Shown in pieces: positions 34,408-43,737 of a stretch of 64,000 nucleotides of DNA (position 1 is the first letter of the stretch; each line of letters begins with the position of its first letter). The notes below the pieces were generated by a model, which saw only the letters and a program-made list of their open reading frames with translations, was not told the DNA's origin and ran no database searches. Made by a program: the position numbers and the translations under genes. Source of the DNA: Paraburkholderia susongensis (GTDB lineage: Bacteria > Pseudomonadota > Gammaproteobacteria > Burkholderiales > Burkholderiaceae); assembly GCF_900177725.1 (NCBI RefSeq), contig NZ_FXAT01000004.1, positions 310,001 to 374,000 of the forward strand, written 5' to 3'.

Positions 34408-35375
34408 TTTGTCAGCAGGGAATCGTAGAGATCTTTCAGGGGTGACAGGACGGCCTGCCATGTCAGGTCGCGCGCCGTGCCGGTCGCGCCGCCGCGCGGT
34501 TGCGCGAGCGCCGCACGAATCGACTGGGCAATGCTGTCGACGTCGGACGGATCGAGGTAGGCGACATGCTGTGCGAAGTATTCTTCGGTAGAGCCAACTT
34601 TCGTCACCGCGATGCGCGCGCCCGCCGCATGCGCTTCGAGCGCGGCGAGTCCGGGGGTTTCGAGCGTGCTCGGCAGCACGAATGCTTCGCAGGCCGCGTA
34701 GGCCGAGCGCAACACGGGCGAGTCGTGAGCGAGTGTGCCCGCGTAGATGACCTGGTCGCCGCCCTCGGCGAAGCACGCCTTCGCATATTCAGGATCGCGC
34801 TGATGGCCGATCAGCACGAGCTTCAGTTCGGGGAACGACTTCATCGCCCTGATGAGCGCGAGCTGGTTCTTGCGCGGCTCGATGTTGCCTACGTTCAGGA
34901 TGAAGCGGCTCTCGATGCCGAATTCGCGGCGGAACAGCTCCGGCGCGACCGGCTCGTAGAAGCTCTGCTCGACGCCATTGAGCACGCTGGCGAATTTTTC
35001 GCGGGGCAGGTCGAAGATGCGCGCAAGCGTATCGCACTCGATCTCCGAATTCGCGACGACCCGGTCCGCGAGTGAAAACTGATGATGGATCTCGCCGATC
35101 GGATAGAGATGTTTGGTCTCCTCCGTCACCCAGAGGCTCGACGACACCACGAGCGGCAAGCCTAGCTGCTTGACGAAGTTGCAGAAGTGCACCGAGCCGC
35201 CGACGCACGAAAAGAAATGAACCACGTCATGTTCGAGAAACCGCGGATTCCATGGGTCGAACAACGTGATGTCCACACCATGCGCAGGCAGATGCTTGTG
35301 ATACGCCAGCAACTGGATCTCTCCGCCTCCGGGGGTATGGAAGGCCATGGGGTACGTGGCGAACAGCACTTTCAT
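34404..35375 (-). CDS. Glycosyltransferase family 4
   Basis: A 323-residue GT-B enzyme. It has MKVLFATYPMAFHTPGGGEI (glycine-rich acceptor loop), VVSSSLWVTEETKHLYP, VVANSEIECDTLARIF, RFILNVGNIEPRKNQLALIR, LVLIGHQRDPEY and PSTLETPGLAALEAHAAGAR (donor block). It is the first gene of the minus-strand operon and resembles the plus-strand enzyme at 24087. The ribosome-binding site before the ATG is weak. Confidence 0.88.
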   Translation of the reverse strand: MKVLFATYPMAFHTPGGGEIQLLAYHKHLPAHGVDITLFDPWNPRFLEHDVVHFFSCVGGSVHFCNFVKQLGLPLVVSSSLWVTEETKHLYPIGEIHHQFSLADRVVANSEIECDTLARIFDLPREKFASVLNGVEQSFYEPVAPELFRREFGIESRFILNVGNIEPRKNQLALIRAMKSFPELKLVLIGHQRDPEYAKACFAEGGDQVIYAGTLAHDSPVLRSAYAACEAFVLPSTLETPGLAALEAHAAGARIAVTKVGSTEEYFAQHVAYLDPSDVDSIAQSIRAALAQPRGGATGTARDLTWQAVLSPLKDLYDSLLTK

Positions 35376-36026
35376 AGGCGAGGCTCTATTGGCTCAAACA
35401 TGTTCTTTTCTCCAGACCAGCACGTCGTGCTTCGCATCTCGATGGTTTCGGCCGCCCGGCGCCTAGACGGCGCAAGCGGCATATGCGGCGCGTGCCGGCG
35501 ATCCACGCGGCGCCCGGGCGCTGCACGGCCGGCGGGTTTCGATGCATTCATGTGGATGCGTGCCGCGCTCATTCGCGGCAATCAGGCGCTGGCTCGCCGG
35601 CGTGCGGGCGGTTGCCCGTTCAGGCGGCCTAGCAGCAGGCCCGATTGTGCTGTCGTCGAGCACGTCGGATCGATACCACGAATTCCACATGCGCGAATAT
35701 GTTTGAGTTGTTACGAAGTGTACGAACGGTGCGCCAACAGGCACACGTCCGTTTTATTATCACGGCCCAAGGCTTCTGCCGCGCGTTCGGTACGGCTTGC
35801 GGCGTTGCGGCCGCGGGCCCATTTTAGCGCCTAACCCTTACGAGTAGCGGGCCGCGGGGGGCGCCGCCCGCATACAATACGTTCCCAGCCAGACTTCTGA
35901 GAAAGCACCGCCGATGCCAGATTGTATCGTGTCTCATCCGCCTTTCCTGCCGTATCCCGGAGGGTCCAGCCTTGACGGCGCCCGGATGCGCGCGCGGCTG
36001 GAGCGAGGTGGTGCGGGAGTGCGCCG
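35376..36026. other. 651-nt divergent intergenic region
   Basis: No convincing gene on either strand; open frames here lack domains and mirror the GC-skew artefacts common in this genome. It must hold promoters for the minus-strand glycosyltransferase operon and the plus-strand wbiG-like operon. A TACAAT at 35873-35878 is a candidate -10 for the plus side, immediately downstream of a GC-rich inverted segment (about 35848-35870). There is an AT-richer patch at about 35700-35760. Confidence 0.5.
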
Positions 36027-36986
36027 ATGAGCCTGCAGGTTCTCGTCACCGGCGCCAACGGCTTCGTCGGCAAAGCGGTTTCGCGTGCGTTGCTGCAACG
36101 CGGAGACCGCGTGGTCGGTGCTGTGCGCCGCGCGCAGACGGCCGCGGACGGCGTGCGCGAATGGCTGCTCGACACGAAAGACTTCGAAGGCATCGACCAG
36201 CGCTGGCCGGTCGGGTTCAATTGCGACGCCGTCATCCATCTCGCCGCGCGCGTGCATCTGATGCATGAGACGGAGACCGATCCGCTCGCGGCCTACCGCG
36301 CGACCAACGTCGAGGGCGCGTTGCGCGTCGCGGCCGCCGCGCGTCGCGCGGGCGCGCGCCGCTTCGTGTTCGTGAGCAGCATCAAGGCGGTGGGGGAGCG
36401 CAGCCTCGGCCGGCCCATCAGTGAAACGGACGAGCCCGCGCCTTCCGATCCGTACGGCATCTCGAAACTGGAAGCCGAGCGCGCGTTGCTCGACTACGGC
36501 CGCGCATCGGGGCTCGAGATCGTGATCGTGCGGCCGCCGCTCGTCTACGGGCCGGGCGTGCGCGCGAACTTCCTGCAACTGATGAACGCGATCGCGAGAG
36601 GCATTCCGCTGCCGCTCGGCGCGATTGCGGCGCGCCGCAGCCTCGTGTTCGTCGACAACCTCGCGGACGCGCTCGTGCATTGCGCGACCGATCCGCGCGC
36701 GGCCGGCGAAACCTTTCATGTTACCGACGGCCGCGACCTGAGCGTGCCCGAGCTCGCGCGGGCGCTGGCGACGCAACTGCATGCGCCCGTGCGCCTCGTG
36801 CCGGTGCCGGCCGGCGTGCTGCGTCTCGCGGGGCGCCTCACGGGACGCTCGGCGCAGATCGACCGGTTGATTGGCGAGTTGCGCCTCGATAGTTCGCATA
36901 TCCGCGAACGTCTCAACTGGTATCCGCCGCACACGGTCGAGCATGGGCTGCTCGAGACCGCCGCGTGGTATCGCTCCACGCATTGA
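36027..36986 (+). CDS. wbiG: UDP-4-keto-6-deoxy-HexNAc reductase-like epimerase (WbpV/WbiG family)
   Basis: A 319-residue extended SDR enzyme: VLVTGANGFVGKAVSRALL (GxxGxxG), IHLAARVHLMHE, FVFVSSIKAVGERS, YGISKLEAE (Tyr-x3-Lys), RPPLVYGPGVRANF and LVFVDNLADAL. The 'AARVHVM.E...DPL..YR..N' and 'SSIKA.GE' features are those of WbpV/WbiG proteins, which reduce the WbpM-type product to give UDP-QuiNAc or a related N-acetyl-6-deoxyhexosamine. It directly precedes a WbpL/WbiH-like transferase and a WbpM/WbiI-like dehydratase, the same trio as in Pseudomonas and Burkholderia O-antigen loci. The exact sugar is inferred. Confidence 0.82.
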   Translation: MSLQVLVTGANGFVGKAVSRALLQRGDRVVGAVRRAQTAADGVREWLLDTKDFEGIDQRWPVGFNCDAVIHLAARVHLMHETETDPLAAYRATNVEGALRVAAAARRAGARRFVFVSSIKAVGERSLGRPISETDEPAPSDPYGISKLEAERALLDYGRASGLEIVIVRPPLVYGPGVRANFLQLMNAIARGIPLPLGAIAARRSLVFVDNLADALVHCATDPRAAGETFHVTDGRDLSVPELARALATQLHAPVRLVPVPAGVLRLAGRLTGRSAQIDRLIGELRLDSSHIRERLNWYPPHTVEHGLLETAAWYRSTH

Positions 36987-37023
36987 ACTTGCGCTGAGTC
37001 CGCGCCGAATTCATTTCCTATCG

Positions 37024-38055
37024 ATGCCGATCGCTTCACACACCGCCTCTTTCTTCGCCTCTCTGCTCCCCCTGCTGCCGTGGGGCGCCGCCGCGCTGGG
37101 CGCGTGCGCCGCGATCCTGTGGGCGCTGCTCCGAAGCGGCCTCGCATGGCGCCTTGCCACCGACATCCCCAACGACCGCTCGCTGCACACACGGCCGACG
37201 CCGCGTGTCGGCGGCTGGGGCATCGTGCCCGTCGCGGTGGTGCTGATCGCCCTCGCGGCACCGGCGCTGTGGCTGCCCGCGCTGGCCGCAGCGCTGCTCG
37301 CCGCGCTCTCGCAGATCGACGATCGCCGCGGCTTGCCTGCGCGGGTGCGCTTCGGCGGCCACGCGGCGGCGGTGGCGGCGCTCGTCGCGCTCTATCCGGC
37401 CGACGTGCCGTGGTGGGCGCTCGCGTGCATGGCGGTTTTACTCGTGTGGCTGGTCAATCTGTACAACTTCATGGACGGCTCGGACGGCCTCGCGGGCGGC
37501 ATGGCCCTGTTCGGCTTCGGCGGCTATGCGGTGGCGGCGTCCGTGTCGGCGCATCCGGACGCCGCGCTCGCGTCGGCGAGCGTCATCGTGGCGGGCGCGG
37601 CGGCGGGCTTCCTGCTGTTCAACTTCCACCCCGCGCGTATCTTTCTCGGCGACGCCGGCTCGATCCCGCTCGGTTTTCTGGCCGGCGCGCTCGGCTACTG
37701 GGGCTGGCGCGAGGGCGTGTGGCCGGTGTGGTTTCCGGCGCTGTGCTTTGCGCCGTTCATCGGCGATGCATCGGTAACGCTTCTTAAGCGTCTGCTGCGT
37801 GGCGAAAAATTTTGGCAGGCGCACCGCGAACACTACTATCAAAGACTGGTGCAGTCGGGTTCAGGTCACGCCGTCACCGCCTGGATTTGGTATTTGTTCA
37901 TGGCGGCGGGCATAATGCTTGCTATTTGGGCATTACAGTTCGATCTGCTGTATCAATGGCTAGCTGTCGCCGCATGGGCCGCCGTGCTTGTCGTCGCGGG
38001 GTTGTGCATTGATTGCCGCTGGCGGCGCCATGTGTCCCGTTCCGGGCAAATCTGA
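37024..38055 (+). CDS. wbiH: Undecaprenyl-phosphate sugar-1-phosphate transferase (WbpL/WbiH-like)
   Basis: A 343-residue polytopic protein of the MraY/WecA superfamily, which starts the O-antigen by moving a HexNAc-1-phosphate onto undecaprenyl phosphate. About ten hydrophobic helices are visible. Motifs are DIPNDRSLHTRPTPRVGGWG (cytoplasmic loop I), SQIDDRRG (DD pair), LYNFMDGSDGLAGG (nucleophile-containing loop), NFHPARIFLGDAGSIPLGF, and KRLLRGEKFWQAHREHYYQR (HxxH-type loop V). The start is ATG 37024. It lies 37 nt after the reductase and 11 nt before the dehydratase. Confidence 0.88.
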   Translation: MPIASHTASFFASLLPLLPWGAAALGACAAILWALLRSGLAWRLATDIPNDRSLHTRPTPRVGGWGIVPVAVVLIALAAPALWLPALAAALLAALSQIDDRRGLPARVRFGGHAAAVAALVALYPADVPWWALACMAVLLVWLVNLYNFMDGSDGLAGGMALFGFGGYAVAASVSAHPDAALASASVIVAGAAAGFLLFNFHPARIFLGDAGSIPLGFLAGALGYWGWREGVWPVWFPALCFAPFIGDASVTLLKRLLRGEKFWQAHREHYYQRLVQSGSGHAVTAWIWYLFMAAGIMLAIWALQFDLLYQWLAVAAWAAVLVVAGLCIDCRWRRHVSRSGQI

Positions 38056-38066
38056 GGTTCTACGCA

Positions 38067-39947
38067 ATGAAAACATTCAAAGCCCGATGGCTTTCGTTCA
38101 GTGCGTTTGCGTTCGACCTGTGCGCGGTGGCCTTGGCCTGGCTGCTCGCCTATGTGATCCGGTTCAACGGTCCGGTGCCTGCGCCGTTCTGGTCGAGCGG
38201 ACTGCATGCGCTCGTATGGGTGCTGCTGATCTACGCGGTGATGTTTCGCAGCTACGGGCTCTATCGCGGCATGTGGGTGTTCGCGAGCCTGCCCGATCTC
38301 GTGCGGATCGCGAAGGCGATCGGCGTCGGCGCGCTCGTCGTCATGATCGGCTCGGCGCTGCTGCAGCCCGCGCCGGTCGTGCCGCGTTCGGTGCTGATCG
38401 TCTCGCCGATGCTGCTGTTTCTCGCGATGGGCGGCTCTCGTGCGCTCTATCGCGCGGCCAAGGAGTTCTATCGCTACGGCGGTCTGGTCGGGCAGGGCAA
38501 GCCGGTGCTCGTGCTCGGCGCGGGCAATGCGGGCGCGAACCTCGTGCGCGAACTCAAGCGCTCGGGCGAATGGCGCCTCGTGGGCCTGCTCGACGACGAT
38601 CCGGTCAAGCAGGGCCGTGAAATCTACGGCTACCGCGTGCTTGGCGCAATCAGCGATCTGCAGAAAATCAGCGCCGACCTCAAGGTCGAGCACGTCATCA
38701 TCGCGGTGCCGTCGGCCTCGGTCGAAGCGCACCGGCGCATCGCGACGCTGTGCGTGCGCGCGGGCGTGCGGGCAATGACGCTGCCCGCGCTCACGCAGCT
38801 CACGCAAGGCCAGGCGTTCCTCTCGCGCGTGCGCCAGATCGACCTCGAAGACCTGCTCGGCCGCGACCCGGTCGCGATCGATACTGAACATGTCGAGGAG
38901 CTGCTGAAAAACCGCGTCGTCATGGTGACGGGCGCGGGCGGCTCGATCGGCTCGGAGCTGTGCCGGCAGATCCTGCGCTTCGGCCCGGTGCAACTGGTCG
39001 CGTTCGATATCTCCGAGTTCTCGATCTATCGCTTGAACGAAGAGCTGCGCGACAAGTATCCGGAAGTGTCGGTGGTGCCGATCATCGGCGACGTGAAGGA
39101 CTCGCTGCTGCTCGATCAGGTGTTGGCGCGCTACTGTCCGCACATCGTGTTTCATGCGGCCGCTTACAAGCACGTGCCGCTCATGGAAGAGGTCAACACG
39201 TGGCAGGCGGTGCGTAACAACGTGCTCGGCACGTATCGCGTCGCGCGCGCGGCGATTCGCCACGACGTCGCGCATTTCGTGCTGATCTCGACCGACAAGG
39301 CCGTCAATCCGACCAACGTGATGGGCGCGAGCAAGCGTCTCGCCGAGATGGCGTGCTCGGCGCTACAGCAGCAGGGCAGGCGGCGCACGCAGTTCGAAAC
39401 CGTGCGCTTCGGTAATGTGCTCGGCAGTGCCGGCAGCGTGATTCCGAAGTTCCAGGAGCAGATTGCGCGCGGCGGTCCGGTGACGGTCACGCATCCGGAG
39501 ATCACGCGCTTCTTCATGACGATTCCGGAAGCATCGCAACTGGTGCTGCAGGCGTCGAGCATGGGGCGCGGCGGCGAGATCTTCATTCTCGACATGGGCA
39601 AGCCGGTGCGCATCGCCGATCTCGCGCACGACCTGATCCGCCTCTACGGCTTTACCGAGGAGCAGATCCGGGTCGTGTTCACAGGCCTGCGGCCCGGCGA
39701 AAAGCTCTACGAGGAACTGCTCGCGGACGACGAAACGACCACGCGCACACCGCATCCGAAGCTGCGCATCGCCCAGGCGCGCGAAGTGCCGGACAGCCTG
39801 ATCGACAATCTGCTGCCGTGGCTCATGCAGCATCGCGTGCCGTCCGATGACGAAGTGCGGCGCGATCTGCGCCGCTGGGTGCCGGAGTATCAGCCGGCGA
39901 CGACTGCGTTGCTGCGCAGCGTGCCGCCGGCGACGCGGGTGTCGTAG
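38067..39947 (+). CDS. wbiI: UDP-HexNAc 4,6-dehydratase (WbpM/CapD family)
   Basis: A 626-residue membrane-anchored SDR enzyme from ATG 38067, with TGAGGT upstream. The N-terminal half has four hydrophobic helices and a first Rossmann region (VLVLGAGNAGANLVREL). The C-terminal catalytic domain has VMVTGAGGSIGSELCRQIL, FDISEFSIYRLNEEL, FHAAAYKHVPLMEE, LISTDKAVNPTNVMGASKR (the SMK/YxxxK variant here MGASK) and RFGNVLGSAGSVIPKF. It converts UDP-GlcNAc to the 4-keto-6-deoxy sugar used by the WbiG-like reductase. The full-length two-domain form is standard for WbpM. A strong terminator follows. Confidence 0.93.
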   Translation: MKTFKARWLSFSAFAFDLCAVALAWLLAYVIRFNGPVPAPFWSSGLHALVWVLLIYAVMFRSYGLYRGMWVFASLPDLVRIAKAIGVGALVVMIGSALLQPAPVVPRSVLIVSPMLLFLAMGGSRALYRAAKEFYRYGGLVGQGKPVLVLGAGNAGANLVRELKRSGEWRLVGLLDDDPVKQGREIYGYRVLGAISDLQKISADLKVEHVIIAVPSASVEAHRRIATLCVRAGVRAMTLPALTQLTQGQAFLSRVRQIDLEDLLGRDPVAIDTEHVEELLKNRVVMVTGAGGSIGSELCRQILRFGPVQLVAFDISEFSIYRLNEELRDKYPEVSVVPIIGDVKDSLLLDQVLARYCPHIVFHAAAYKHVPLMEEVNTWQAVRNNVLGTYRVARAAIRHDVAHFVLISTDKAVNPTNVMGASKRLAEMACSALQQQGRRRTQFETVRFGNVLGSAGSVIPKFQEQIARGGPVTVTHPEITRFFMTIPEASQLVLQASSMGRGGEIFILDMGKPVRIADLAHDLIRLYGFTEEQIRVVFTGLRPGEKLYEELLADDETTTRTPHPKLRIAQAREVPDSLIDNLLPWLMQHRVPSDDEVRRDLRRWVPEYQPATTALLRSVPPATRVS

Positions 39948-39972
39948 GGCGCGTATTGGCGGTGACGAGCGG

Positions 39973-40014
39973 GAAGCAATAAAAAAAGCGCCTCAGGCGC
40001 TTTTTTTATTGCTT
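39973..40014. terminator. Strong bidirectional intrinsic terminator
   Basis: A long palindrome with core GCGCC-TCA-GGCGC (39988-40000) flanked by A7 on the left (39981-39987) and T7 on the right (40001-40007), with further pairing of AAGCAAT and ATTGCTT. It would terminate transcripts from either side and closes the wbiG-H-I operon 26 nt after its stop. Confidence 0.9.
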
Positions 40015-40080
40015 CGAAAGCCGTGGAGATTTTGGGCCGTCGCCCATGTACGTACCGCCTGTCGCGCAGTAATTATTTGA

Positions 40081-40102
40081 TCGCTGCCAACTCAGGCAGC
40101 GA
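40081..40102. other. Small hairpin upstream of the DUF4279 gene
   Basis: A perfect 8-bp stem, TCGCTGCC (40081-40088) and GGCAGCGA (40095-40102), with loop AACTCA, 25 nt before the ATG at 40128. No T tract follows. Function unknown. Confidence 0.4.
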
Positions 40103-40127
40103 CTTCAGGTAAATCGCCGGCACAACT

Positions 40128-40568
40128 ATGCGCCCTGACGAGAAATTCACTAGCACGACTCATGCGCTCGCACATGCGACGGTCATCATCTCGGGTGACT
40201 CCGTCTCCCCGGAATTTTGGACCTCGTATTTTGGCGTACAGCCCGATCGGGAAATCATCAAGGGCCGACCTTTTCAATTGCCGTCTGGCAAGCTGAGCCC
40301 GCACCCCGGCAAGCTCGGCCTGTGGGCTATCGAAAGCAGGTCTGCAATCCACAGCGATCATCTGGCGCCCCATTTGCAATATCTCAAGAGCCATCTTGGC
40401 TTGCCGCGTGCGGATTTGCGCGATCTGGCGGCAATGCAAGGAGCCAAGGTGGCGCTGTGGTGCTACTGGATGAACGAGGCAGGGGACCGCGTGCCCGATG
40501 TGCCCGACGATATCCGCGCGATGATGGAAGCGATGGGCGGCACGGTCGAGATCGACGAGTACCGATAG
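40128..40568 (+). CDS. DUF4279 domain protein
   Basis: A 146-residue protein. ATVIISGDSVSPEFWTSYFG, then GVQPDREIIKGRP, GLWAIESRSAI, LAPHLQYLKSHLGLPRADLR and a WCYWMN-containing strand match the DUF4279 pattern ('I.G....P..IT..LGI.P....KG') found in small uncharacterised cytoplasmic proteins. There is no signal peptide or membrane helix and no strong Shine-Dalgarno. It stands alone between the wbiI terminator and the convergent WecA-like gene. Function unknown; some relatives occur near immunity-type genes, but nothing here supports that. Confidence 0.7.
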   Translation: MRPDEKFTSTTHALAHATVIISGDSVSPEFWTSYFGVQPDREIIKGRPFQLPSGKLSPHPGKLGLWAIESRSAIHSDHLAPHLQYLKSHLGLPRADLRDLAAMQGAKVALWCYWMNEAGDRVPDVPDDIRAMMEAMGGTVEIDEYR

Positions 40569-40621
40569 TGCAGCCGTTGCACGCAAGAACGGGAAAGCCG
40601 CTTGACGAGCGCGGCAGCACG

Positions 40622-40665
40622 GGTTTTCAACCGCATGACGACCCCTTTTGCGATGATTGAAAACC
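40622..40665. terminator. Inverted repeat between convergent genes
   Basis: GGTTTTCAA (40622-40630) and its complement TTGAAAACC (40657-40665) flank 26 nt in the gap between the DUF4279 stop and the WecA-like stop. The loop is long for an intrinsic terminator, so the call is tentative. Confidence 0.35.
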
Positions 40666-40732
40666 GATTGTTTGGTACGCGGACAGTTCCAGCACCGTCC
40701 CGGGCGTGCAAACCGAGCGCCGCCCGTCACGC

Positions 40733-41833
40733 TCAATGTTTCGTCTTCCTCACCACCATCCACCGCGGCGACTTGAACCGCACGATGCTCACGTAAAGCC
40801 ACACATACGTTGCCGCGAACACCACGACGAAACAGAACAGATGCAACGTGTGCCGCCAGAACAGCGTGGCGGGCACGACGGCGATCAGGCACAGCAGCCA
40901 GAGATACGGCGAAGTCAACGAATTGCGCCGCGTCAGCTCGCGCGCGGTGCGCGCGCCGACGGCCCAGCGCATGAGCCGCTTGTAGACCAGCATATGTAGA
41001 TGCACGCCGTCGGGAATGCCCGGAGAGATGCCGCGAATGAACTTCTTGCGGTAGATCGAGAAGCAGGTCTCGAAGATCGGGTACATGAAGAGCAGCACCG
41101 GATACCACGCGGACACGTCGCGATTGCGCATCACGAGCAGGATCGACAGTTCGGCGAGCATGAAGCCGATGAAGTACGCGCCGCCGTCGCCGAGAAAAAT
41201 CAGCCCCGCCGGGAAGTTCCAGATGAAGAAGCCGAGCACCGCGCCCATCATCATGAACGACGCGGACAGCACGACCGGATCGGACACCTCGAACGCGACG
41301 TACGCGAGCGACGCGAACATCATGAGCGCGACCATCGAGGCGAGGCCGTTGAAGCCGTCGATGATGTTGATCGCGTTGGCGAGCGCCGCAACCGCGAGCA
41401 CCGTGACCACGAACGAGATTGCCGCATACGAGAGCAGGAAGTCGAGCGGCGGCACGCTGATGCGCGTGACCGCGATGCCGAGCAGGAAAAACGCGAGCGC
41501 GGCCGCCGCCATCGTGCACACGAGCCGCGCGAGCGGCGACACGCGTTTGGTCAGGTCTTCGACGAGGCCCGAGCCGAAGGCCGGCATCCCGCACGCGGTC
41601 AGCCCGAGAATACCGCCCGAGACGGCCGGATACGCGCGATGCAGTTGCACCGCCGAGACGATCAGCCCAAGCAGAATGCCGGTCCCCCCGATGCGCGGCA
41701 CAGGGCGCACGTGGAATTTCTGCACGCCTGACAGATCGGTATCGGTCGAGAGTTTTTCATGCAGATGCGCATAGCGCACGATCAACAGCGTGATCAGCAG
41801 GGAAACGAGGAAGCCGAGCGCGAAACTGAGCAT
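40733..41833 (-). CDS. WecA/MraY-family sugar-1-phosphate transferase
   Basis: A 366-residue polytopic protein with about eleven hydrophobic helices. Superfamily motifs are KFHVRPVPRIGGTGILLG, a SGLVEDLTKRVSP (acidic pair, here ED), NAINIIDGFNGLASMVALM (catalytic loop), WNFPAGLIFLGDGGAYFIGF and GISPGIPDGVHLHMLVYKR with the HxH-type loop. It probably links UDP-GlcNAc or another HexNAc to undecaprenyl phosphate, and so is a second initiating enzyme besides the WbiH-like one. The FIRGISPGIPDGVHLH loop resembles Burkholderia/Pseudomonas exopolysaccharide initiators more than enterobacterial WecA. Confidence 0.85.
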   Translation of the reverse strand: MLSFALGFLVSLLITLLIVRYAHLHEKLSTDTDLSGVQKFHVRPVPRIGGTGILLGLIVSAVQLHRAYPAVSGGILGLTACGMPAFGSGLVEDLTKRVSPLARLVCTMAAAALAFFLLGIAVTRISVPPLDFLLSYAAISFVVTVLAVAALANAINIIDGFNGLASMVALMMFASLAYVAFEVSDPVVLSASFMMMGAVLGFFIWNFPAGLIFLGDGGAYFIGFMLAELSILLVMRNRDVSAWYPVLLFMYPIFETCFSIYRKKFIRGISPGIPDGVHLHMLVYKRLMRWAVGARTARELTRRNSLTSPYLWLLCLIAVVPATLFWRHTLHLFCFVVVFAATYVWLYVSIVRFKSPRWMVVRKTKH

Positions 41834-42152
41834 GAAAGTGGGCCTGAGCTAAGACGCGGAATTATACAAACGAAACCGATGACGGCCCGCGCGTGCCGCG
41901 GGCGCGAAGCTTTCAGCGTTGACGCGAAAAATCCCAGATAGTGACGCAAAAATCGCCCGCAAAGACCCCGCAAAGGTCCGCCAGCGCTCGCTCGTCATGG
42001 ATTTCCCTAATGCGCCGTTCGTGCCGCGCGACCGTAAACCTTGGATGCGGCGAAGTGTAAGTCACGCGCAATAACCGGTCATCGACCGGTCACGAGGCGG
42101 CGCGTGTGCCTGCCAACCTGTTTCGCCGCGATGAGGACGTTCCGGAGACCCA
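41834..42152. other. 319-nt divergent intergenic region
   Basis: It lies between the WecA-like gene (minus) and the chemotaxis receptor (plus). Apart from the minus-strand TATAAT at 41861-41866 I see no clear promoter, repeat or gene. A plus-strand reading at 42041 overlaps the receptor in another frame and is a codon-bias artefact. Confidence 0.5.
41861..41866 (-). promoter_or_regulatory. Possible -10 element for the WecA-like gene
   Basis: Read on the minus strand this is TATAAT, about 28 nt upstream of the ATG at 41833. No clear -35 precedes it. Confidence 0.35.
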
Positions 42153-43712
42153 ATGCTAAACAACATCACAATTCGTGGCGGCCTGACGCTCGTGATCGGC
42201 GTATTCGTCGCTTTTCTTCTGACGGTGATCGCTGTCGGTTACGGCGCGCTCAAGCTCGCCAACAACAGCCTCGACGACACCCAGCGCAGCGCCATTGCGC
42301 TGTCGCATCTGAAGGCGAGCTCCGAGAAGCTTCTGCAGGTGCAGCTCGCGCTGGGCACCTATCAGACACTCTTCAGCGTCGGCAAGCAGACCGACGATCT
42401 GCTGCCGGCCGCGCACAAGGTGCTGGTCGAATCGAACAACGATTTCCGCAACTACATGGCGGGCCCGTTCGCAAGCGATGCGGAGCACAAGCTCGCGCAG
42501 AGTGTCGCGCAGGCGCGTGCCGCGCTCGTCGACAAGGCGATCGAGCCGGAATTCAAGGCGCTCACCGACTTCGACTTCAACACGTTCCGCAACATTCAGG
42601 GCGACACCGCGAACAGCTACTACGCGACTTACTCGAAGGCGATCGACGCGCTCGAAAAAGCTCAGGTCGACAATCAGCATCAGCAGGCCGCGACCGGCGT
42701 GCAGCGTTTCCAGCTCGCGACGCTGCTGTTCGGCGTGATCGGCGCAATCGCGCTCGTGATCGGCGTGGGCGCGCGCATCGCGCTGTCGGCGGCGCTCGTC
42801 AAGCCGGTCAACGCGACGGTCAGGCACTTCGAGCGCATCGCGGCCGGCGATCTGAGCAGCACGATCAAGGTCCGTTCGCGCAACGAGATGGGCCAGCTGC
42901 TCGGCGCGTTGACGCGGATGCGCGACGGCCTCGTCGAGACCGTCGCGAAGGTGCGCGGCAGCACGAGCGCGATCACGCAGGGCGCGAACGAGATCGCTTC
43001 GGGCAACGCGGACCTGTCCGCGCGCACCGAGCAGCAGGCGGCCGCGCTGCAGGAGACCGCGGCGAGCATGGAACAGCTTTCGGCGACCGTGAAGCAGAAC
43101 GCCGACAACGCGAAGCAGGCGAGTCGCCTCGCGCACGGCGCGCTCGATACGGTCACGCGCGGCGGCAAGGTGGTGTCACGTGTGACGGAGACGATGGACG
43201 GCATCAGCGAGTCGTCGCGCAAGGTCACGGAGATCATCGGCATGATCGAGGGCATCGCGTTCCAGACGAACATCCTCGCGCTGAACGCGGCAGTGGAAGC
43301 CGCGCGCGCGGGCGAGCAGGGGCGCGGCTTCGCCGTGGTGGCGAGCGAGGTGCGCAGCCTCGCGCAGCGCTCGGGCGCAGCGGCCAAGGAGATCAAGGAG
43401 CTGATCGGCGAGTCGGCGGCCAAGGTCGAGGAGGGCGCCTCGCTCGTCTCGGATGCGCAGAAGACGATTCAGGAAGCGATGAGCGCGGTCGAGCGCGTGA
43501 CCGGCGTGATGAGCGAGATCGAGGCGTCGGCGCTCGAGCAGAGCGACGGCATCGAACAGGTCAACAAGGCGGTCTCGCAGATCGACGAAGTCACGCAGCA
43601 CAACGCCGCGCTCGTCGAGCAGGCCGCCGCCGCGGCGAAGTCGCTCGAGGAGCACGCGGTCGCGTTGCGCGACGCGGTGGCGGTGTTTCAGCTGGAAGGG
43701 GCGCCGGCATAA
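42153..43712 (+). CDS. Methyl-accepting chemotaxis protein
   Basis: A 519-residue transmembrane receptor of the Tar/Tsr type. It has an N-terminal helix ([20 protein letters not shown]), a periplasmic ligand domain of about 150 residues rich in helices (LAGTYQ-like '[12 protein letters not shown]'), a second helix ([22 protein letters not shown]), a HAMP region, and a long coiled-coil signalling domain whose hairpin tip [20 protein letters not shown] (about residues 366-385) is nearly invariant among MCPs. Flanking Glu/Gln-rich heptads ([20 protein letters not shown]) are probable methylation sites. No C-terminal CheR/CheB pentapeptide (NWETF type) is visible. Its place between glycan loci looks incidental. 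Confidence 0.93.
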   Translation: MLNNITIRGGLTLVIGVFVAFLLTVIAVGYGALKLANNSLDDTQRSAIALSHLKASSEKLLQVQLALGTYQTLFSVGKQTDDLLPAAHKVLVESNNDFRNYMAGPFASDAEHKLAQSVAQARAALVDKAIEPEFKALTDFDFNTFRNIQGDTANSYYATYSKAIDALEKAQVDNQHQQAATGVQRFQLATLLFGVIGAIALVIGVGARIALSAALVKPVNATVRHFERIAAGDLSSTIKVRSRNEMGQLLGALTRMRDGLVETVAKVRGSTSAITQGANEIASGNADLSARTEQQAAALQETAASMEQLSATVKQNADNAKQASRLAHGALDTVTRGGKVVSRVTETMDGISESSRKVTEIIGMIEGIAFQTNILALNAAVEAARAGEQGRGFAVVASEVRSLAQRSGAAAKEIKELIGESAAKVEEGASLVSDAQKTIQEAMSAVERVTGVMSEIEASALEQSDGIEQVNKAVSQIDEVTQHNAALVEQAAAAAKSLEEHAVALRDAVAVFQLEGAPA

Positions 43713-43737
43713 AGGGCCCGGCGCTCCTCGCTTCTCT

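Noticed and set aside
34408..34776. N-terminal extension of the two-domain GT2 protein
   Set aside because: Arg-rich, overlaps the upstream gene out of frame, and ATG 34407 has a clean ATGA junction.
35187..35834. 215-codon plus-strand open frame in the divergent region
   Set aside because: It begins antisense inside the GT4 gene, has no domain and low-complexity Arg/Ala composition.
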